Shown here: positions 55,018-64,000 of the stretch, piece by piece | Position numbering within the stretch: position 1 is the stretch's first letter | How the letters are laid out: the number at the start of each line of letters is the position of its first letter | NCBI RefSeq assembly: GCF_003047105.1 | Contig: NZ_CP028475.1 | Span: 1,550,001 to 1,614,000, forward strand | Direction: 5' to 3' | From: Celeribacter baekdonensis | GTDB taxonomy: Bacteria; Pseudomonadota; Alphaproteobacteria; Rhodobacterales; Rhodobacteraceae | Length of the DNA: 64,000 nucleotides | The notes under the pieces: generated by a model | The model's input: only the letters and a program-made list of their open reading frames with translations | Told to the model about the DNA's origin: nothing | The model's database searches: none | Program-made: the position numbers and the translations under genes

Positions 55018-56682
55018 TCAGTTGGACAGGCGAGAGATCACGATTTGGACCTCTGGCTTTTTGCCGGTCTCTTCATGGGTCGATTTGCGAATGATGCGGC
55101 GCATCTCTTCTTCGAGTTTGCTGTCATCCGAAAGCGTCTTGGGTTTGGCCCGCATCAGGAATTGGTTCACATCCTCTTCCAACACATCCACAAGTGGCGC
55201 ACGCGACCGACCGACCTCAGGCAGGCCACGCACTTCGCACCAACAATCCCCCAAAGGCTCGTTGTCCTCAATGATCACTGTGGCCACGATCAACCCATTG
55301 AGCGCCATGCGAATACGGTCACGCACGATGCCATCCATTGCACCGATCTGGATCGAGCCATCAAGATAGGTCCGCCCGGTTTCGACATATTCGACCACGC
55401 GCGGCGCATTGCCCGCGAGGTCAAGACAGACGCCATTTGGCGCAATCACGGCTTTAAACCCGTTGGATTCCGCAAGTTTCGCATGTTCGCGCAGGTGACG
55501 GTGCTCGCCGTGCATCGGGATCACGACCTGCGGTTTGACAACGTCATGCAGGGTCGCCAGATCAGGGCGGTTGGCGTGGCCAGAGACGTGGAACAAACCA
55601 TCCTGATCGGAGATCACGTTCACATCCATTTCAGAAAACGCGTTGACGATCCGCCCGACAGAAACCTCATTACCGGGAATGGTTTTCGACGAGAAAATCA
55701 TCGTGTCCCCGGCGGCGAATTTCAGGCCAAGGTATTTGCCGCGCGACAATTGTGCGGTGGCCGCACGATGTTCGCCCTGCGACCCAGTGGTCAAGAGCAT
55801 CAGGTTTTCACGCGGAATGTCGGTGGCGTTTTCCGGCGACACCGTGGCGGGGAAATCGGAAATGATCCCGGTTTCGATTGCCGCGGTGATCATCCGGCGC
55901 ATCGCGCGGCCCAAAAGCACAACCGAGCGCCCCGCTTTCGCGCCCGCCACGGCCAAGGTTTTGACCCGAGCGATGTTGGAGGCAAATGTGGTGGCGGCGA
56001 CCATGCCGTCAAGACCCGCAATCAGCTCTGTGAGCGGGCCGATGACTTCGGATTCGGAGCGGCCCGGATTGGGCGAAAACACATTGGTGGAATCGCAAAC
56101 CATGGCTTTGACGCCGTCTTTGGACACCTCTTCCCACAGCGCACGATCAAAGGCCTCGCCCACAACAGGCGTCTCATCAAGTTTGAAATCGCCAGTGTGG
56201 ATGATCCGGCCCGCAGGCGTGTCGATGACCAAGGCCGAGCTTTCGGGGATCGAATGCGAGATCGGCAGGAAGCCGACCGTAAAGGCCCCGACGGTGGTCG
56301 TGTCCGGCCATTTCGAGACGGTTTTGATTTGCAACTCATCATGACCGTGCTCTTCGAATTTCAGCCGCGCCAGGTGGGCGGTGAAGGCACGCGCATAGAT
56401 CGGCGCGCCGAGACGGGGCCAAAGATGGCCCACCGCGCCGACATGATCTTCGTGCGCATGGGTGATGAAAATCGCGTCAATGCGGTCCTTGCGCTCCACC
56501 AGCCAAGCAATATCGGCAAAGATAAGATCGACACCGGGAGTGCCATCCATTGAGGGGAACGTCACGCCGAGATCGACGACAATATAGCGTTCGCTGCCCG
56601 CCGGGCCGTAGCCGTAAACATAGCAATTCATGCCGATTTCACCGGCGCCGCCTAACGGGAGGTAAAGAAGTCTATCGCTCAT
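55018..56682 (-). CDS. rnj: Ribonuclease J
   Basis: A metallo-beta-lactamase-fold endo/5' exonuclease for mRNA decay and rRNA maturation. It is 554 residues. ITHAHEDHVGA holds the zinc ligands. GDFKLDETPVV, DSTNVFSPNPGRSE and HVSGHANRPDLA follow, with the beta-CASP domain and C-terminal domain in standard order. The start overlaps the coaX stop by 4 bases. Confidence 0.97.
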   Translation of the reverse strand: MSDRLLYLPLGGAGEIGMNCYVYGYGPAGSERYIVVDLGVTFPSMDGTPGVDLIFADIAWLVERKDRIDAIFITHAHEDHVGAVGHLWPRLGAPIYARAFTAHLARLKFEEHGHDELQIKTVSKWPDTTTVGAFTVGFLPISHSIPESSALVIDTPAGRIIHTGDFKLDETPVVGEAFDRALWEEVSKDGVKAMVCDSTNVFSPNPGRSESEVIGPLTELIAGLDGMVAATTFASNIARVKTLAVAGAKAGRSVVLLGRAMRRMITAAIETGIISDFPATVSPENATDIPRENLMLLTTGSQGEHRAATAQLSRGKYLGLKFAAGDTMIFSSKTIPGNEVSVGRIVNAFSEMDVNVISDQDGLFHVSGHANRPDLATLHDVVKPQVVIPMHGEHRHLREHAKLAESNGFKAVIAPNGVCLDLAGNAPRVVEYVETGRTYLDGSIQIGAMDGIVRDRIRMALNGLIVATVIIEDNEPLGDCWCEVRGLPEVGRSRAPLVDVLEEDVNQFLMRAKPKTLSDDSKLEEEMRRIIRKSTHEETGKKPEVQIVISRLSN

Positions 56683-57458
56683 ATGTTGCCCTGATCCTTA
56701 TTATATTGGTGAATGACCACGAGGCCGCGAATGGTCAGGAATTCGTCAAATGCGTCAAAGAGTTTGTGGCCCTGATTGAACAAAGGCGCAAGGCCTCCGG
56801 TGGCGATGACTTGCATCGGGCGGGCATATTCGTCCTTGATCCGGTTGCAGGTTTCGCGCACGAGACCGACATAGCCCCAAAACACCCCAGATTGCATACA
56901 GGCGACGGTGTTGGTGCCGATCACCTTATCCGGCATGGTCACGTCCACATGCGGCAAAGCTGCGGCTTTGAGGTGCAGAGATTCAAGCGAGGTGTTGACC
57001 CCCGGAGAGATCACGCCGCCAACATAAGCCCCATCTTCGGCCACGACATCAAAGGTGGTGGCGGTGCCGAAATCAACGACAATCAGATCGCCGCCGAATG
57101 TGTCAAACGCCGCCGCAGTATTGACCAAACGATCGGGGCCGACCGTCGTTCCCTCATCCACACGCGGCATGTGGGGCAAGAGACATTCGGGTTTGCCGAC
57201 CACAAGCGGACGACAGTCAAAGTAGCGATTGGCCAGAACCCGCAGATTAAACACCACCCGCGGCACGGTGGAGGAGATGATCACCTCGGTGATATTGGCT
57301 TCGATCTTTTGAAAATTCATCAAGGACGAGAGCCAGACGTAATATTGATCAGCTGTGCGTTGATGTTCGGTCGAGGTGCGCCATGTGGCGATGAAATCCG
57401 TGCCATTCCAGATGGAAAAGACAGTGTTGGTGTTGCCGGTGTCGATACAAAGAAGCAT
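56679..57458 (-). CDS. coaX: Type III pantothenate kinase
   Basis: Phosphorylates pantothenate in CoA synthesis. It is 259 residues. The ATP site is MLLCIDTGNTNTVFSIW, and GPDRLVNTAAAFDTFGGDLIVVDFGTATTFDVV carries the active-site Asp. ATGGLAPLF follows. It stands between birA (no gap) and rnj (4-base overlap). Confidence 0.96.
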   Translation of the reverse strand: MLLCIDTGNTNTVFSIWNGTDFIATWRTSTEHQRTADQYYVWLSSLMNFQKIEANITEVIISSTVPRVVFNLRVLANRYFDCRPLVVGKPECLLPHMPRVDEGTTVGPDRLVNTAAAFDTFGGDLIVVDFGTATTFDVVAEDGAYVGGVISPGVNTSLESLHLKAAALPHVDVTMPDKVIGTNTVACMQSGVFWGYVGLVRETCNRIKDEYARPMQVIATGGLAPLFNQGHKLFDAFDEFLTIRGLVVIHQYNKDQGNI

Positions 57459-58205
57459 TTAAAAATAAACCTCAGCGGCGGGGATGGTGAGTTTTCCCGA
57501 GGATGTGGCAAGCACAAGATTGCCAAAGGCATCCACGGTTTCAAACGTGCCATGATGTTCTTCGCGCATGGTACGGGCGCGGATCGGTTGGCCCAAACGC
57601 GCAGCCCGCGCGAGCCATGCCGTGCGGATCGGCGCGAAACCATAGGTGACAAATTGCGCCTCCCAATGGGCGTAGGCCGGAGCGAGCAAGTCCAGGAATT
57701 CTTCGGGCGCAACCAGCGCCCCGGTTTCATCGGCCAAAGAGACCGGGGCCACGGCCCCCTCCTCAAGCTGTGCCGGAACCGGAGCTGCAACAAGGTTGAC
57801 GCCAATGCCAATGGCCAAATGCGCAGGCCCGCGTTCCAAAAGGATACCCGCGACCTTGCCGCCATTGAGCAAGACGTCATTGGGCCATTTCAGTGAAAAC
57901 GGATCGGTCCGCCCGGTGGCGGCGACAAACGCGTCATAGAGCGCAAGCGAGGCCACAAAGGAGCGCAGCGCCACCAGTTCTGGCCGCTCTGTTGGGAACA
58001 TCAACAAGGTGGCGGCAAAATTGCCCTCAGGCATTGCCCAAGCCCGGCCCCGCCGACCATGCGCCGCCGTTTGCGAGAGGGCCAATATCCATTGCGCGAA
58101 TGTGGAAGAGGCCGCGACACGCGCGGCCTCCGACATGGTGCTGTCCACCGAGGGCAGGACGCTGCGCCCTACCCCTTCGGGCCATTGGTGCAGATTATTT
58201 GACAA
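57459..58205 (-). CDS. birA: Biotin--[acetyl-CoA-carboxylase] ligase
   Basis: Attaches biotin to the carboxylase carrier protein. The protein has [32 protein letters not shown] (biotinoyl-AMP loop), [20 protein letters not shown] and [10 protein letters not shown]. There is no N-terminal DNA-binding domain, so it is not a repressor. No ATG lies at the expected point. TTG at 58205 overlaps the nuoN stop by 11 bases and gives 248 residues. An ATG at 58235 would overlap nuoN further. Confidence 0.92.
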   Translation of the reverse strand: MSNNLHQWPEGVGRSVLPSVDSTMSEAARVAASSTFAQWILALSQTAAHGRRGRAWAMPEGNFAATLLMFPTERPELVALRSFVASLALYDAFVAATGRTDPFSLKWPNDVLLNGGKVAGILLERGPAHLAIGIGVNLVAAPVPAQLEEGAVAPVSLADETGALVAPEEFLDLLAPAYAHWEAQFVTYGFAPIRTAWLARAARLGQPIRARTMREEHHGTFETVDAFGNLVLATSSGKLTIPAAEVYF

Positions 58206-59631
58206 GGGCTTCGGCCGCGAGCGCTGCCATGCCATCGACGCCAAACATATTGACGATCCCGACCAACATGATCAGCGCGGAGAGGGTCAAAAGCGCAAAA
58301 GTCACCGGCGAAGAGACTTTGTCCAAAGGATCGGTCTCAGCGCCAAAGTACATGTAGTAGACGATGCGCAGGTAGTAGAATGCACCGATCACGGAGGCGA
58401 TCACACCGAAGACAGCAAGATAGACCAAACCCGCGCCCCAAGCGGCCTGAAGCACGGCCAGTTTCCCGAAGAATCCAAGCATCGGCGGCACACCCGCGAG
58501 CGAGAACATCAGAACCAGCAAAGCCAGAGCCTTGGCCGGGGAATTGCGCCAGTACAGGTTCAGAGAGGCGATGTCAGTGACCGGCTGACCATCGCGTTCC
58601 ATCGTCATGATAAAGGCGAAGGTGCCGATGTTCATCGTGACATAGATCGCCATGTAGATCAGCGCCGATTGCACGCCCTCGGCATTGCCCGCAGCCAAGC
58701 CCATGAGGGCAAAGCCCATGTGGGAGATCGACGAATAGGCCATCAGGCGTTTGATATTGGTTTGACCGATCCCGGCAATCGCACCGAGGAACATGGAAGC
58801 CACGGCGATCACCGCAAGCACCTGTTGCCAGTCGCCGGTGATGCCCCCAAAGGCGTCATGCAACACGCGGGCAAAAAGCCCCATCGCGGCCAATTTCGGC
58901 GCGGTGGCGAAAAACGCGGTGGTCGGTGTTGGCGCGCCTTCATAGACGTCCGGGGTCCACATGTGGAACGGCACGGCGGAGACTTTGAACGCCAGACCCG
59001 TCATGATGAAGACGAGGCCAAACAGCACCCCGATCGGCGCGTCAACGGAGACGACCGAGAGGATACCGGCGAAAGAGGTGGTGCCCGCAAAGCCGTAAAC
59101 CAAAGACGACCCGTAGAGCAAAAGCCCGGATGAGAGCGAGCCCAGCACGAAATATTTCAAACCGGCCTCGGTCGATTTCACGCTGTCACGGCGGAAAGAT
59201 GCGATGACGTACAAGGACAGCGACATCAGCTCCAAGCCCAGATAGAGCGACATCAAATCGCCGGCTGAGACCATCACCATCATGCCGATCGTGGAGAACA
59301 ACACGAGGATCGGGTATTCGAACTTGGCGAAACCGCGTTTGTCGAGGAAGTCGTAGGACATCACCAGAACGGCGGCCCCGGCCAAAAGAATGCCAACCTT
59401 GCCAAAACGCGAGAAGGCATCATCAATAAACAGGCCGTGGAAGGCATCCACCGACCCGCCGCCGCCCAAACCGATGAGCAAAGCGACGACGACAAACACC
59501 GCAGCCGTCACCCAAGTGATCGCGCCTGCGAGTTTGTCCTTGCCGGTGTAGACCGCGAAGAGGAGCGCGAGCATGCCGTAAATGGCAAGCAAGATTTCCG
59601 GGAGGACGATGGAGAAATCGTTGGAGGTCAT
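58195..59631 (-). CDS. nuoN: NADH-quinone oxidoreductase subunit N
   Basis: A proton-pumping antiporter-like subunit of complex I, 478 residues. [22 protein letters not shown], the broken-helix region [32 protein letters not shown], and [17 protein letters not shown] contain the conserved Glu and Lys residues of the channel. It follows nuoM after 12 bases. Confidence 0.97.
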   Translation of the reverse strand: MTSNDFSIVLPEILLAIYGMLALLFAVYTGKDKLAGAITWVTAAVFVVVALLIGLGGGGSVDAFHGLFIDDAFSRFGKVGILLAGAAVLVMSYDFLDKRGFAKFEYPILVLFSTIGMMVMVSAGDLMSLYLGLELMSLSLYVIASFRRDSVKSTEAGLKYFVLGSLSSGLLLYGSSLVYGFAGTTSFAGILSVVSVDAPIGVLFGLVFIMTGLAFKVSAVPFHMWTPDVYEGAPTPTTAFFATAPKLAAMGLFARVLHDAFGGITGDWQQVLAVIAVASMFLGAIAGIGQTNIKRLMAYSSISHMGFALMGLAAGNAEGVQSALIYMAIYVTMNIGTFAFIMTMERDGQPVTDIASLNLYWRNSPAKALALLVLMFSLAGVPPMLGFFGKLAVLQAAWGAGLVYLAVFGVIASVIGAFYYLRIVYYMYFGAETDPLDKVSSPVTFALLTLSALIMLVGIVNMFGVDGMAALAAEALVK

Positions 59632-59643
59632 GGTCCTGATCCC

Positions 59644-61182
59644 TTAGTGGCTTGCCGCTTCGACGACCAGATCGGTCGGCAGAGCTGCGTGATAATTGTC
59701 GATGAGGGCGGCAACCGACGGGCTGATGATATCGGTCACCAACGAGGGGTAGACACCCAAGAGAAGGGTCATGGCGATCAGCGGCGCAAAGATCCACTTT
59801 TCACGCGCGCTCAGATCGGTGATCGCCTTGAGGCTTTCTTTGATCAGATCGCCCAAGACCACGCGGCGGTAAAGCCAAAGCGCGTAAGCGGCGGAGAAGA
59901 TCACGCCCGAGGTCGCGACCAAAGCGATCCAGGTGTTGGCCTGATACATCCCGACGAGGGTGAGGAATTCCCCGACAAAGCCCGACGTGCCCGGCAAGCC
60001 GACGTTGGCCATGGTGAAGAACATGAACACCAGCGCATAGGCGGGCATCCGGTTCACCAGACCACCAAAGGCGTCGATGTCGCGGGTGTGCATCCGGTCG
60101 TAGATCACGCCAACGCAAAGGAAGAGCGCGCCGGAAACAAAGCCGTGCGAGATCATTTGGAAGATCGCACCGTCGAGGCCTTGTTGGTTCAGCGAGAAGA
60201 TACCGGCCGTGACATAGCCCATATGCGCGACCGAAGAATACGCGATGAGTTTCTTCATGTCCTCTTGCACAAGGGCCACGAGCGAGGCGTAGACAATTGC
60301 GATCACCGAGAGGACCATGACGAAATCAGCCAAGTTGGCGGAGGCCACCGGGAACATCGGGATCGAGAACCGCAGGAAGCCGTAACCACCCATTTTCAAA
60401 AGGATCGCGGCCAGAACCACGGAACCCGCCGTCGGTGCCTGAACGTGGGCATCGGGCAACCAGGTGTGCACCGGCCACATCGGCATTTTCACCGCGAAAG
60501 AGGCGAAGAAGGCCAAGAAGGCAAGGGTTTGGAAGCCGCCAACGATGTTAAAGCCCAGCACCTTGATCGTCTCGGAGGAGAAATCATGGGCCAGCAACTG
60601 CACGATGTCGGTGGTGCCTGCGTCGATATACATCGCGACCATCGCCACCAACATCAGGACGGACCCCAAGAAGGTGTAGAGGAAGAATTTGAACGCCGCA
60701 TAGATGCGGTTTTTGCCGCCCCAGATGCCGATGATCAGGAACATCGGGATCAGACCGCCCTCAAAGAACAGGTAGAACAGCATCAGGTCGAGCGCACAGA
60801 ACACGCCGAGCATGAGCGTTTCCAACAACAGAAACGCGATCATGTATTCTTTGACGCGCAGCTTGACGTCCCACGCGGACCAGATCGCCAAAGGCATCAA
60901 AGCGGTGGTGAGCATGACGAACAGAACCGAAATCCCGTCCACGCCCATTTTGTAGTTCATCCCCATGATCCAGCTGTGTTCTTCGACCATCTGGAACCCA
61001 GTGTCCGAGGCATCAAAGCCAAAGAGAATAAAGAGCGAGATCACAAAGGTGATGACGGTCGCAAACAAGGCAAGACGTTTGGCATTGAGTTGCGCCACCG
61101 CATCATCGCCCCGCAGAAACAGCGCCAGAACAAGAGCCGCCACAGTGGGCAGGAAGGTGACAAAGGAAAGGACGTTATCCAT
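59644..61182 (-). CDS. nuoM: NADH-quinone oxidoreductase subunit M
   Basis: The middle antiporter-like subunit of complex I, 512 residues. [21 protein letters not shown] carries the conserved Glu. [30 protein letters not shown] and [15 protein letters not shown] carry the channel Lys residues. Its start overlaps the nuoL stop by one base (TAATG). Confidence 0.97.
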   Translation of the reverse strand: MDNVLSFVTFLPTVAALVLALFLRGDDAVAQLNAKRLALFATVITFVISLFILFGFDASDTGFQMVEEHSWIMGMNYKMGVDGISVLFVMLTTALMPLAIWSAWDVKLRVKEYMIAFLLLETLMLGVFCALDLMLFYLFFEGGLIPMFLIIGIWGGKNRIYAAFKFFLYTFLGSVLMLVAMVAMYIDAGTTDIVQLLAHDFSSETIKVLGFNIVGGFQTLAFLAFFASFAVKMPMWPVHTWLPDAHVQAPTAGSVVLAAILLKMGGYGFLRFSIPMFPVASANLADFVMVLSVIAIVYASLVALVQEDMKKLIAYSSVAHMGYVTAGIFSLNQQGLDGAIFQMISHGFVSGALFLCVGVIYDRMHTRDIDAFGGLVNRMPAYALVFMFFTMANVGLPGTSGFVGEFLTLVGMYQANTWIALVATSGVIFSAAYALWLYRRVVLGDLIKESLKAITDLSAREKWIFAPLIAMTLLLGVYPSLVTDIISPSVAALIDNYHAALPTDLVVEAASH

Positions 61183-63293
61183 TAGTGTGTCCCTCCGTTG
61201 ATCGACATCCAGGTAATCAAGATCACAATCCCCAAGACCATGCTAAATGCATAGGTAAAGATAAAGCCCGACTGCGCCCGGCCAGCAAGGCGGGTGAAGA
61301 AGGGCACGATGCCCATGGCGACGCCGTTGATCGCACCGTCGATGGTGTCCTCGTCGCCGCGTTTCCAAAAGAACCGACCCAGCGCCAAAAGCGGACGCAC
61401 GATGAGCGCGTCATAGATCTCGTCAAAATACCATTTGTTCAACAAGAACCGGTAAGCGACGGGTTGGCTGTCGGCCAGACGTTTCGGCAGGCTCGGGCTT
61501 TTGATGTAGAAGATCCAAGCGGTGATGAACCCGATGAGCATGGCGATAAAGGGCGAGATCTTGACCCAAGTCGGCGCGTGGTGCGCGTCATCAAGCACGG
61601 TGTTCTCAGGGCCCACAAAGATCGCGCCTTGCGGAGCCATCGCCATGTCGCCGTGACCGGCCTCAGCCGCAACCATCGCATCGCCATTCGCATCCGCGTG
61701 GGTCGTGGTCGCCGCCTCGCCATGTGCCGGCGCGGCTTCGCCCTCGGCCATGACCTCTTCATGATGCATGGGAAGACCGAAGAATTCGGTGAATTTCTCA
61801 TGATCGCCAAAGAAGCTATTATACCAGATCATCCCACCAAACACCGCACCGAGCGCCAAGACGCCAAGCGGCACCAGCATGACAAGCGGGCTTTCATGCG
61901 CATGATCATGGGCATGATGATCGCCACGGGCTTTGCCGTAGAAGGTCATGAAAATCAGGCGCCACGAGTAGAAGGAGGTGAACAAGGCCGCGATGACCAG
62001 CATCCAGAAGGCATAACCAACCCCGGAGGCATAGGCGCTTTCGATGATGGCGTCTTTCGAGAGGAAGCCCGCAAACCCGAAATGTGTGAGCGGAATGCCA
62101 ACGCCGGTGATCGCCAGCGTGCCGATGATCATCATCCAGAAGGTGAACGGGATCTTTTTACGAAGGCCACCATAGTTGCGCATGTCTTGTTCATGGTGCA
62201 TCGCGTGGATCACCGAGCCCGCCGACAAGAACAACATCGCTTTAAAGAAAGCGTGGGTCAAAAGGTGGAACATCGCCGGACCGTAGGCGCCGACACCCGC
62301 GGCCACGAACATGTAGCCGAGCTGCGAACAGGTCGAATAGGCGATGACGCGTTTGATGTCATTTTGCACAAGGCCAACGGTGGCGGCGAAGAACGCCGTG
62401 GTGGCCCCGATGTAGATGATGAACATCTGCGCTTGCGGTGCGTATTCAAAGATCGGCGACATGCGGCAGACCAGGAACACACCGGCGGTGACCATCGTCG
62501 CGGCGTGGATCAGCGCCGACACTGGGGTCGGGCCTTCCATCGCGTCCGGCAACCATGTGTGCAAGAACAACTGCGCCGATTTGCCCATCGCGCCGACGAA
62601 CAACAAGAAACCAATCAAGTTGGCCGCGTTCCATTCGGTCCAGAGGAAATGCAATTGCGTTTGGGCCAACATCGGACCGGCGGCAAAGACATCATCCAAA
62701 CGAATGCTGTCGGTGAGAAAGAACAGACCAAAGATGCCAAGAGAGAAGCCAAAGTCACCCACACGGTTGACAATAAAGGCTTTCATCGACGCGGCACCGG
62801 CAGAGGGCTTTTTGAAATAGAAGCCAATCAACAGGTAAGAGGCGAGACCCACGCCTTCCCAGCCAAAGAACATTTGGGCAAGGTTGTCAGCGGTCACCAG
62901 CATCAACATGGCGAAGGTGAAGAACGAGAGATAGGCAAAGAACCGGGCGCGGTAGGGCTCACTGTCTTTGAAATTCTCGTCATGGGCCATGTAGCCGAAG
63001 GAATAGAGGTGCACGAGAGCGGACACCGTGTTGACGACAATCAACATGATCGCGGTGAGACGATCAACGCGAATGCCCCAATCGACCGACAGTGCCCCGC
63101 TTTCGATCCAACGCAGGATCGTGATATGATGGGTCTCGCCATCTTGGCCAAGGAACACGACCCAAGACAGCAAAGCCGCCAAGAACAAAAGACCCGTGGT
63201 CAGATATTGCGCGCTCTTTTCGCCAATCACACGCCAGCCAAAGCCCGCGATGATCGCGCCCACAAGAGGCGCAAAAAGGATGATCGTTTCCAT
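61182..63293 (-). CDS. nuoL: NADH-quinone oxidoreductase subunit L
   Basis: The distal antiporter-like subunit with the lateral helix, 703 residues, longer than E. coli NuoL (613). [57 protein letters not shown] and [16 protein letters not shown] are the core motifs. The extra length is mainly an Ala/His/Glu-rich segment (about residues 490-560, between two C-terminal helices). nuoK is 5 bases upstream. Confidence 0.97.
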   Translation of the reverse strand: METIILFAPLVGAIIAGFGWRVIGEKSAQYLTTGLLFLAALLSWVVFLGQDGETHHITILRWIESGALSVDWGIRVDRLTAIMLIVVNTVSALVHLYSFGYMAHDENFKDSEPYRARFFAYLSFFTFAMLMLVTADNLAQMFFGWEGVGLASYLLIGFYFKKPSAGAASMKAFIVNRVGDFGFSLGIFGLFFLTDSIRLDDVFAAGPMLAQTQLHFLWTEWNAANLIGFLLFVGAMGKSAQLFLHTWLPDAMEGPTPVSALIHAATMVTAGVFLVCRMSPIFEYAPQAQMFIIYIGATTAFFAATVGLVQNDIKRVIAYSTCSQLGYMFVAAGVGAYGPAMFHLLTHAFFKAMLFLSAGSVIHAMHHEQDMRNYGGLRKKIPFTFWMMIIGTLAITGVGIPLTHFGFAGFLSKDAIIESAYASGVGYAFWMLVIAALFTSFYSWRLIFMTFYGKARGDHHAHDHAHESPLVMLVPLGVLALGAVFGGMIWYNSFFGDHEKFTEFFGLPMHHEEVMAEGEAAPAHGEAATTTHADANGDAMVAAEAGHGDMAMAPQGAIFVGPENTVLDDAHHAPTWVKISPFIAMLIGFITAWIFYIKSPSLPKRLADSQPVAYRFLLNKWYFDEIYDALIVRPLLALGRFFWKRGDEDTIDGAINGVAMGIVPFFTRLAGRAQSGFIFTYAFSMVLGIVILITWMSINGGTH

Positions 63294-63298
63294 GGCCT

Positions 63299-63604
63299 TT
63301 ACCCTTTCATCACGTTGACGTCTTCGACGTCGATCGTGCCGCGGTTGCGGAAGAAGCTCACAAGAATGGCCAACCCGATCGCCGCTTCAGCAGCGGCCAC
63401 GGTGAGCACCAGCATCGTGAAAATCTGCCCCGTCAAATCCCCAAGATACGAGGAGAAAGCGACAAGGTTGATATTGACCGACAGCAGGATCATCTCGATG
63501 GACATCAAAATGATGATGACGTTCTTTCGGTTCAAAAAGAGCCCGAAAATGCCGATGACAAACAGCGCCGCTGCGACTGTCAGGTAATGTTCAAGTCCGA
63601 CCAT
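63299..63604 (-). CDS. nuoK: NADH-quinone oxidoreductase subunit K
   Basis: A three-helix complex I subunit of 101 residues. The conserved Glu37 is in [24 protein letters not shown], and a second Glu lies in [13 protein letters not shown]. It has standard length and context. A 97-base gap separates it from nuoJ, where many genomes have overlap. Confidence 0.97.
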   Translation of the reverse strand: MVGLEHYLTVAAALFVIGIFGLFLNRKNVIIILMSIEMILLSVNINLVAFSSYLGDLTGQIFTMLVLTVAAAEAAIGLAILVSFFRNRGTIDVEDVNVMKG

Positions 63605-63701
63605 GCCGTCCCTCAGTTCTTTCTCTCACGCCGCATTCGCGGCCTTTGGTTCGGGGCACGCAACACACGGCCGCGCCCCTCGTAATTTCGTCAGGCAGGA
63701 T

Positions 63702-64000
63702 TTAAAGCCCCTGCCCCGGTTTGACGTCCTTGAGTTCCATGGCTTTGCCCGGATCGCGGTACATCTGTTGCAACACGTTTTGGCGTTTGACATCTGAGCG
63801 GTGGCGCAGCGTCAACACGATGGCCCCGATCATCGAGACCAAAAGCACCAGACCCGCAAGTTGGAACAACATCAGATATTGGTCATACATCAACAGGCCC
63901 AAAGCGGCGGTGTTGTGGATCTCGGCCGCGTCCGGGGTGACCGACTGGCGCAATGCTTGCGCACCCTCGGAGGTGGTCCAATCGCCAAAGGCAATGCCCA
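63702..64000 (-). CDS. nuoJ: NADH-quinone oxidoreductase subunit J (partial, C-terminal part)
   Basis: The frame is open to the window edge and ends at 63702. The visible part ([17 protein letters not shown], then [41 protein letters not shown]) is the last periplasmic loop and fifth helix of NuoJ, followed by a short tail with [10 protein letters not shown]. The start and first helices lie outside the window. Confidence 0.95.
   Translation of the reverse strand, partial: GIAFGDWTTSEGAQALRQSVTPDAAEIHNTAALGLLMYDQYLMLFQLAGLVLLVSMIGAIVLTLRHRSDVKRQNVLQQMYRDPGKAMELKDVKPGQGL

Noticed and set aside
54877..56553. A 558-codon plus-strand frame opposite rnj
   Set aside because: It is an antisense shadow with no recognisable protein.
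59437..61185. A 582-codon plus-strand frame opposite nuoM
   Set aside because: It is antisense to a well-conserved gene and its composition is typical of a shadow frame.
61185..63587. An 800-codon plus-strand frame opposite nuoL and nuoK
   Set aside because: It is the antisense shadow of clear complex I genes in GC-rich DNA. Its product is rich in His, Arg, Gly and Asp with no domain pattern.
1..64000. CRISPR array, rRNA operon, intact insertion sequence or replication origin
   Set aside because: No regularly spaced repeats, rRNA segments, transposase genes or DnaA-box clusters were seen on reading the window.

Overview
The window is chromosomal DNA from an alphaproteobacterium. The best fit is Rhodobacteraceae (Roseobacter/Rhodobacter group). 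Supports are the GC-rich coding, the hisBH-A-FE arrangement, alr-mlaE-mlaF next to radA-cvpA-purF, surE-pcm-LytM next to tatABC, rnj-coaX-birA downstream of nuoJKLMN, and a canonical CtrA box. The genus cannot be fixed from sequence alone. No rRNA, CRISPR array or intact insertion sequence is seen.

Layout. 1-2.6 kb: end of a cupin regulator, an SQR-like flavoprotein, two identical tRNA-Gly(GCC) genes and a CtrA-boxed receiver protein. 2.7-9.3 kb: histidine genes hisB, hisH, hisA, hisF and hisE, interspersed with a small monooxygenase/NIPSNAP pair, a truncated ArsR regulator and unknown proteins. 9.3-12.8 kb: a CoA-binding protein, rlmB, then tRNA-Tyr and tRNA-Thr whose 3' ends face each other across a 1.6 kb patch of integrase remnants. 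12.8-18.4 kb: an iron-type ABC permease, a sulfotransferase-like protein, a metallopeptidase and small conserved proteins. 18.4-25.4 kb: urease genes ureDAB-(LprI-like)-ureC and ureEFG, split by two paralogous genes of unknown function on the other strand. 25.5-31.7 kb: pyrC, pyrE, dnaB, alr, mlaEF. 31.8-41.4 kb: a coiled-coil membrane protein, a PqiA-like protein, radA, cvpA, purF, an SDR, a VOC protein, surE, pcm and a LysM/LytM lipoprotein. 41.5-48.7 kb: DUF815 ATPase, tatCBA, a WYL regulator pair, an ABC ATPase, arsM and an atypical SDR. 49-55 kb: Hint-domain protein, prfC, OsmC protein, an rhlE-type helicase and a decayed sulfotransferase. 55-64 kb: rnj, coaX, birA and the complex I genes nuoN, nuoM, nuoL, nuoK and part of nuoJ, all on the minus strand.

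How the genes work together. Most of the window is housekeeping: histidine, pyrimidine and purine synthesis, replication and repair, wall precursor synthesis, Tat export, RNA turnover, cofactor synthesis and respiration. Accessory functions are urea use, arsenite methylation, probable iron uptake and two small stress-type regulator/enzyme modules.

A major caveat: seven genes (CoA-binding protein, rlmB, the ABC permease with two breaks, mlaE, purF, the LytM lipoprotein and the ABC ATPase) are interrupted by eight frameshifts. Each is repaired by adding one base to a short homopolymer, in most cases a G/C run. Some of these genes are essential or nearly so, so this looks like a systematic indel error of the assembly rather than real gene decay. 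Different decay, not explained by one added base, is seen in the ArsR gene, the integrases and the sulfotransferase at 54.4-55.0 kb.
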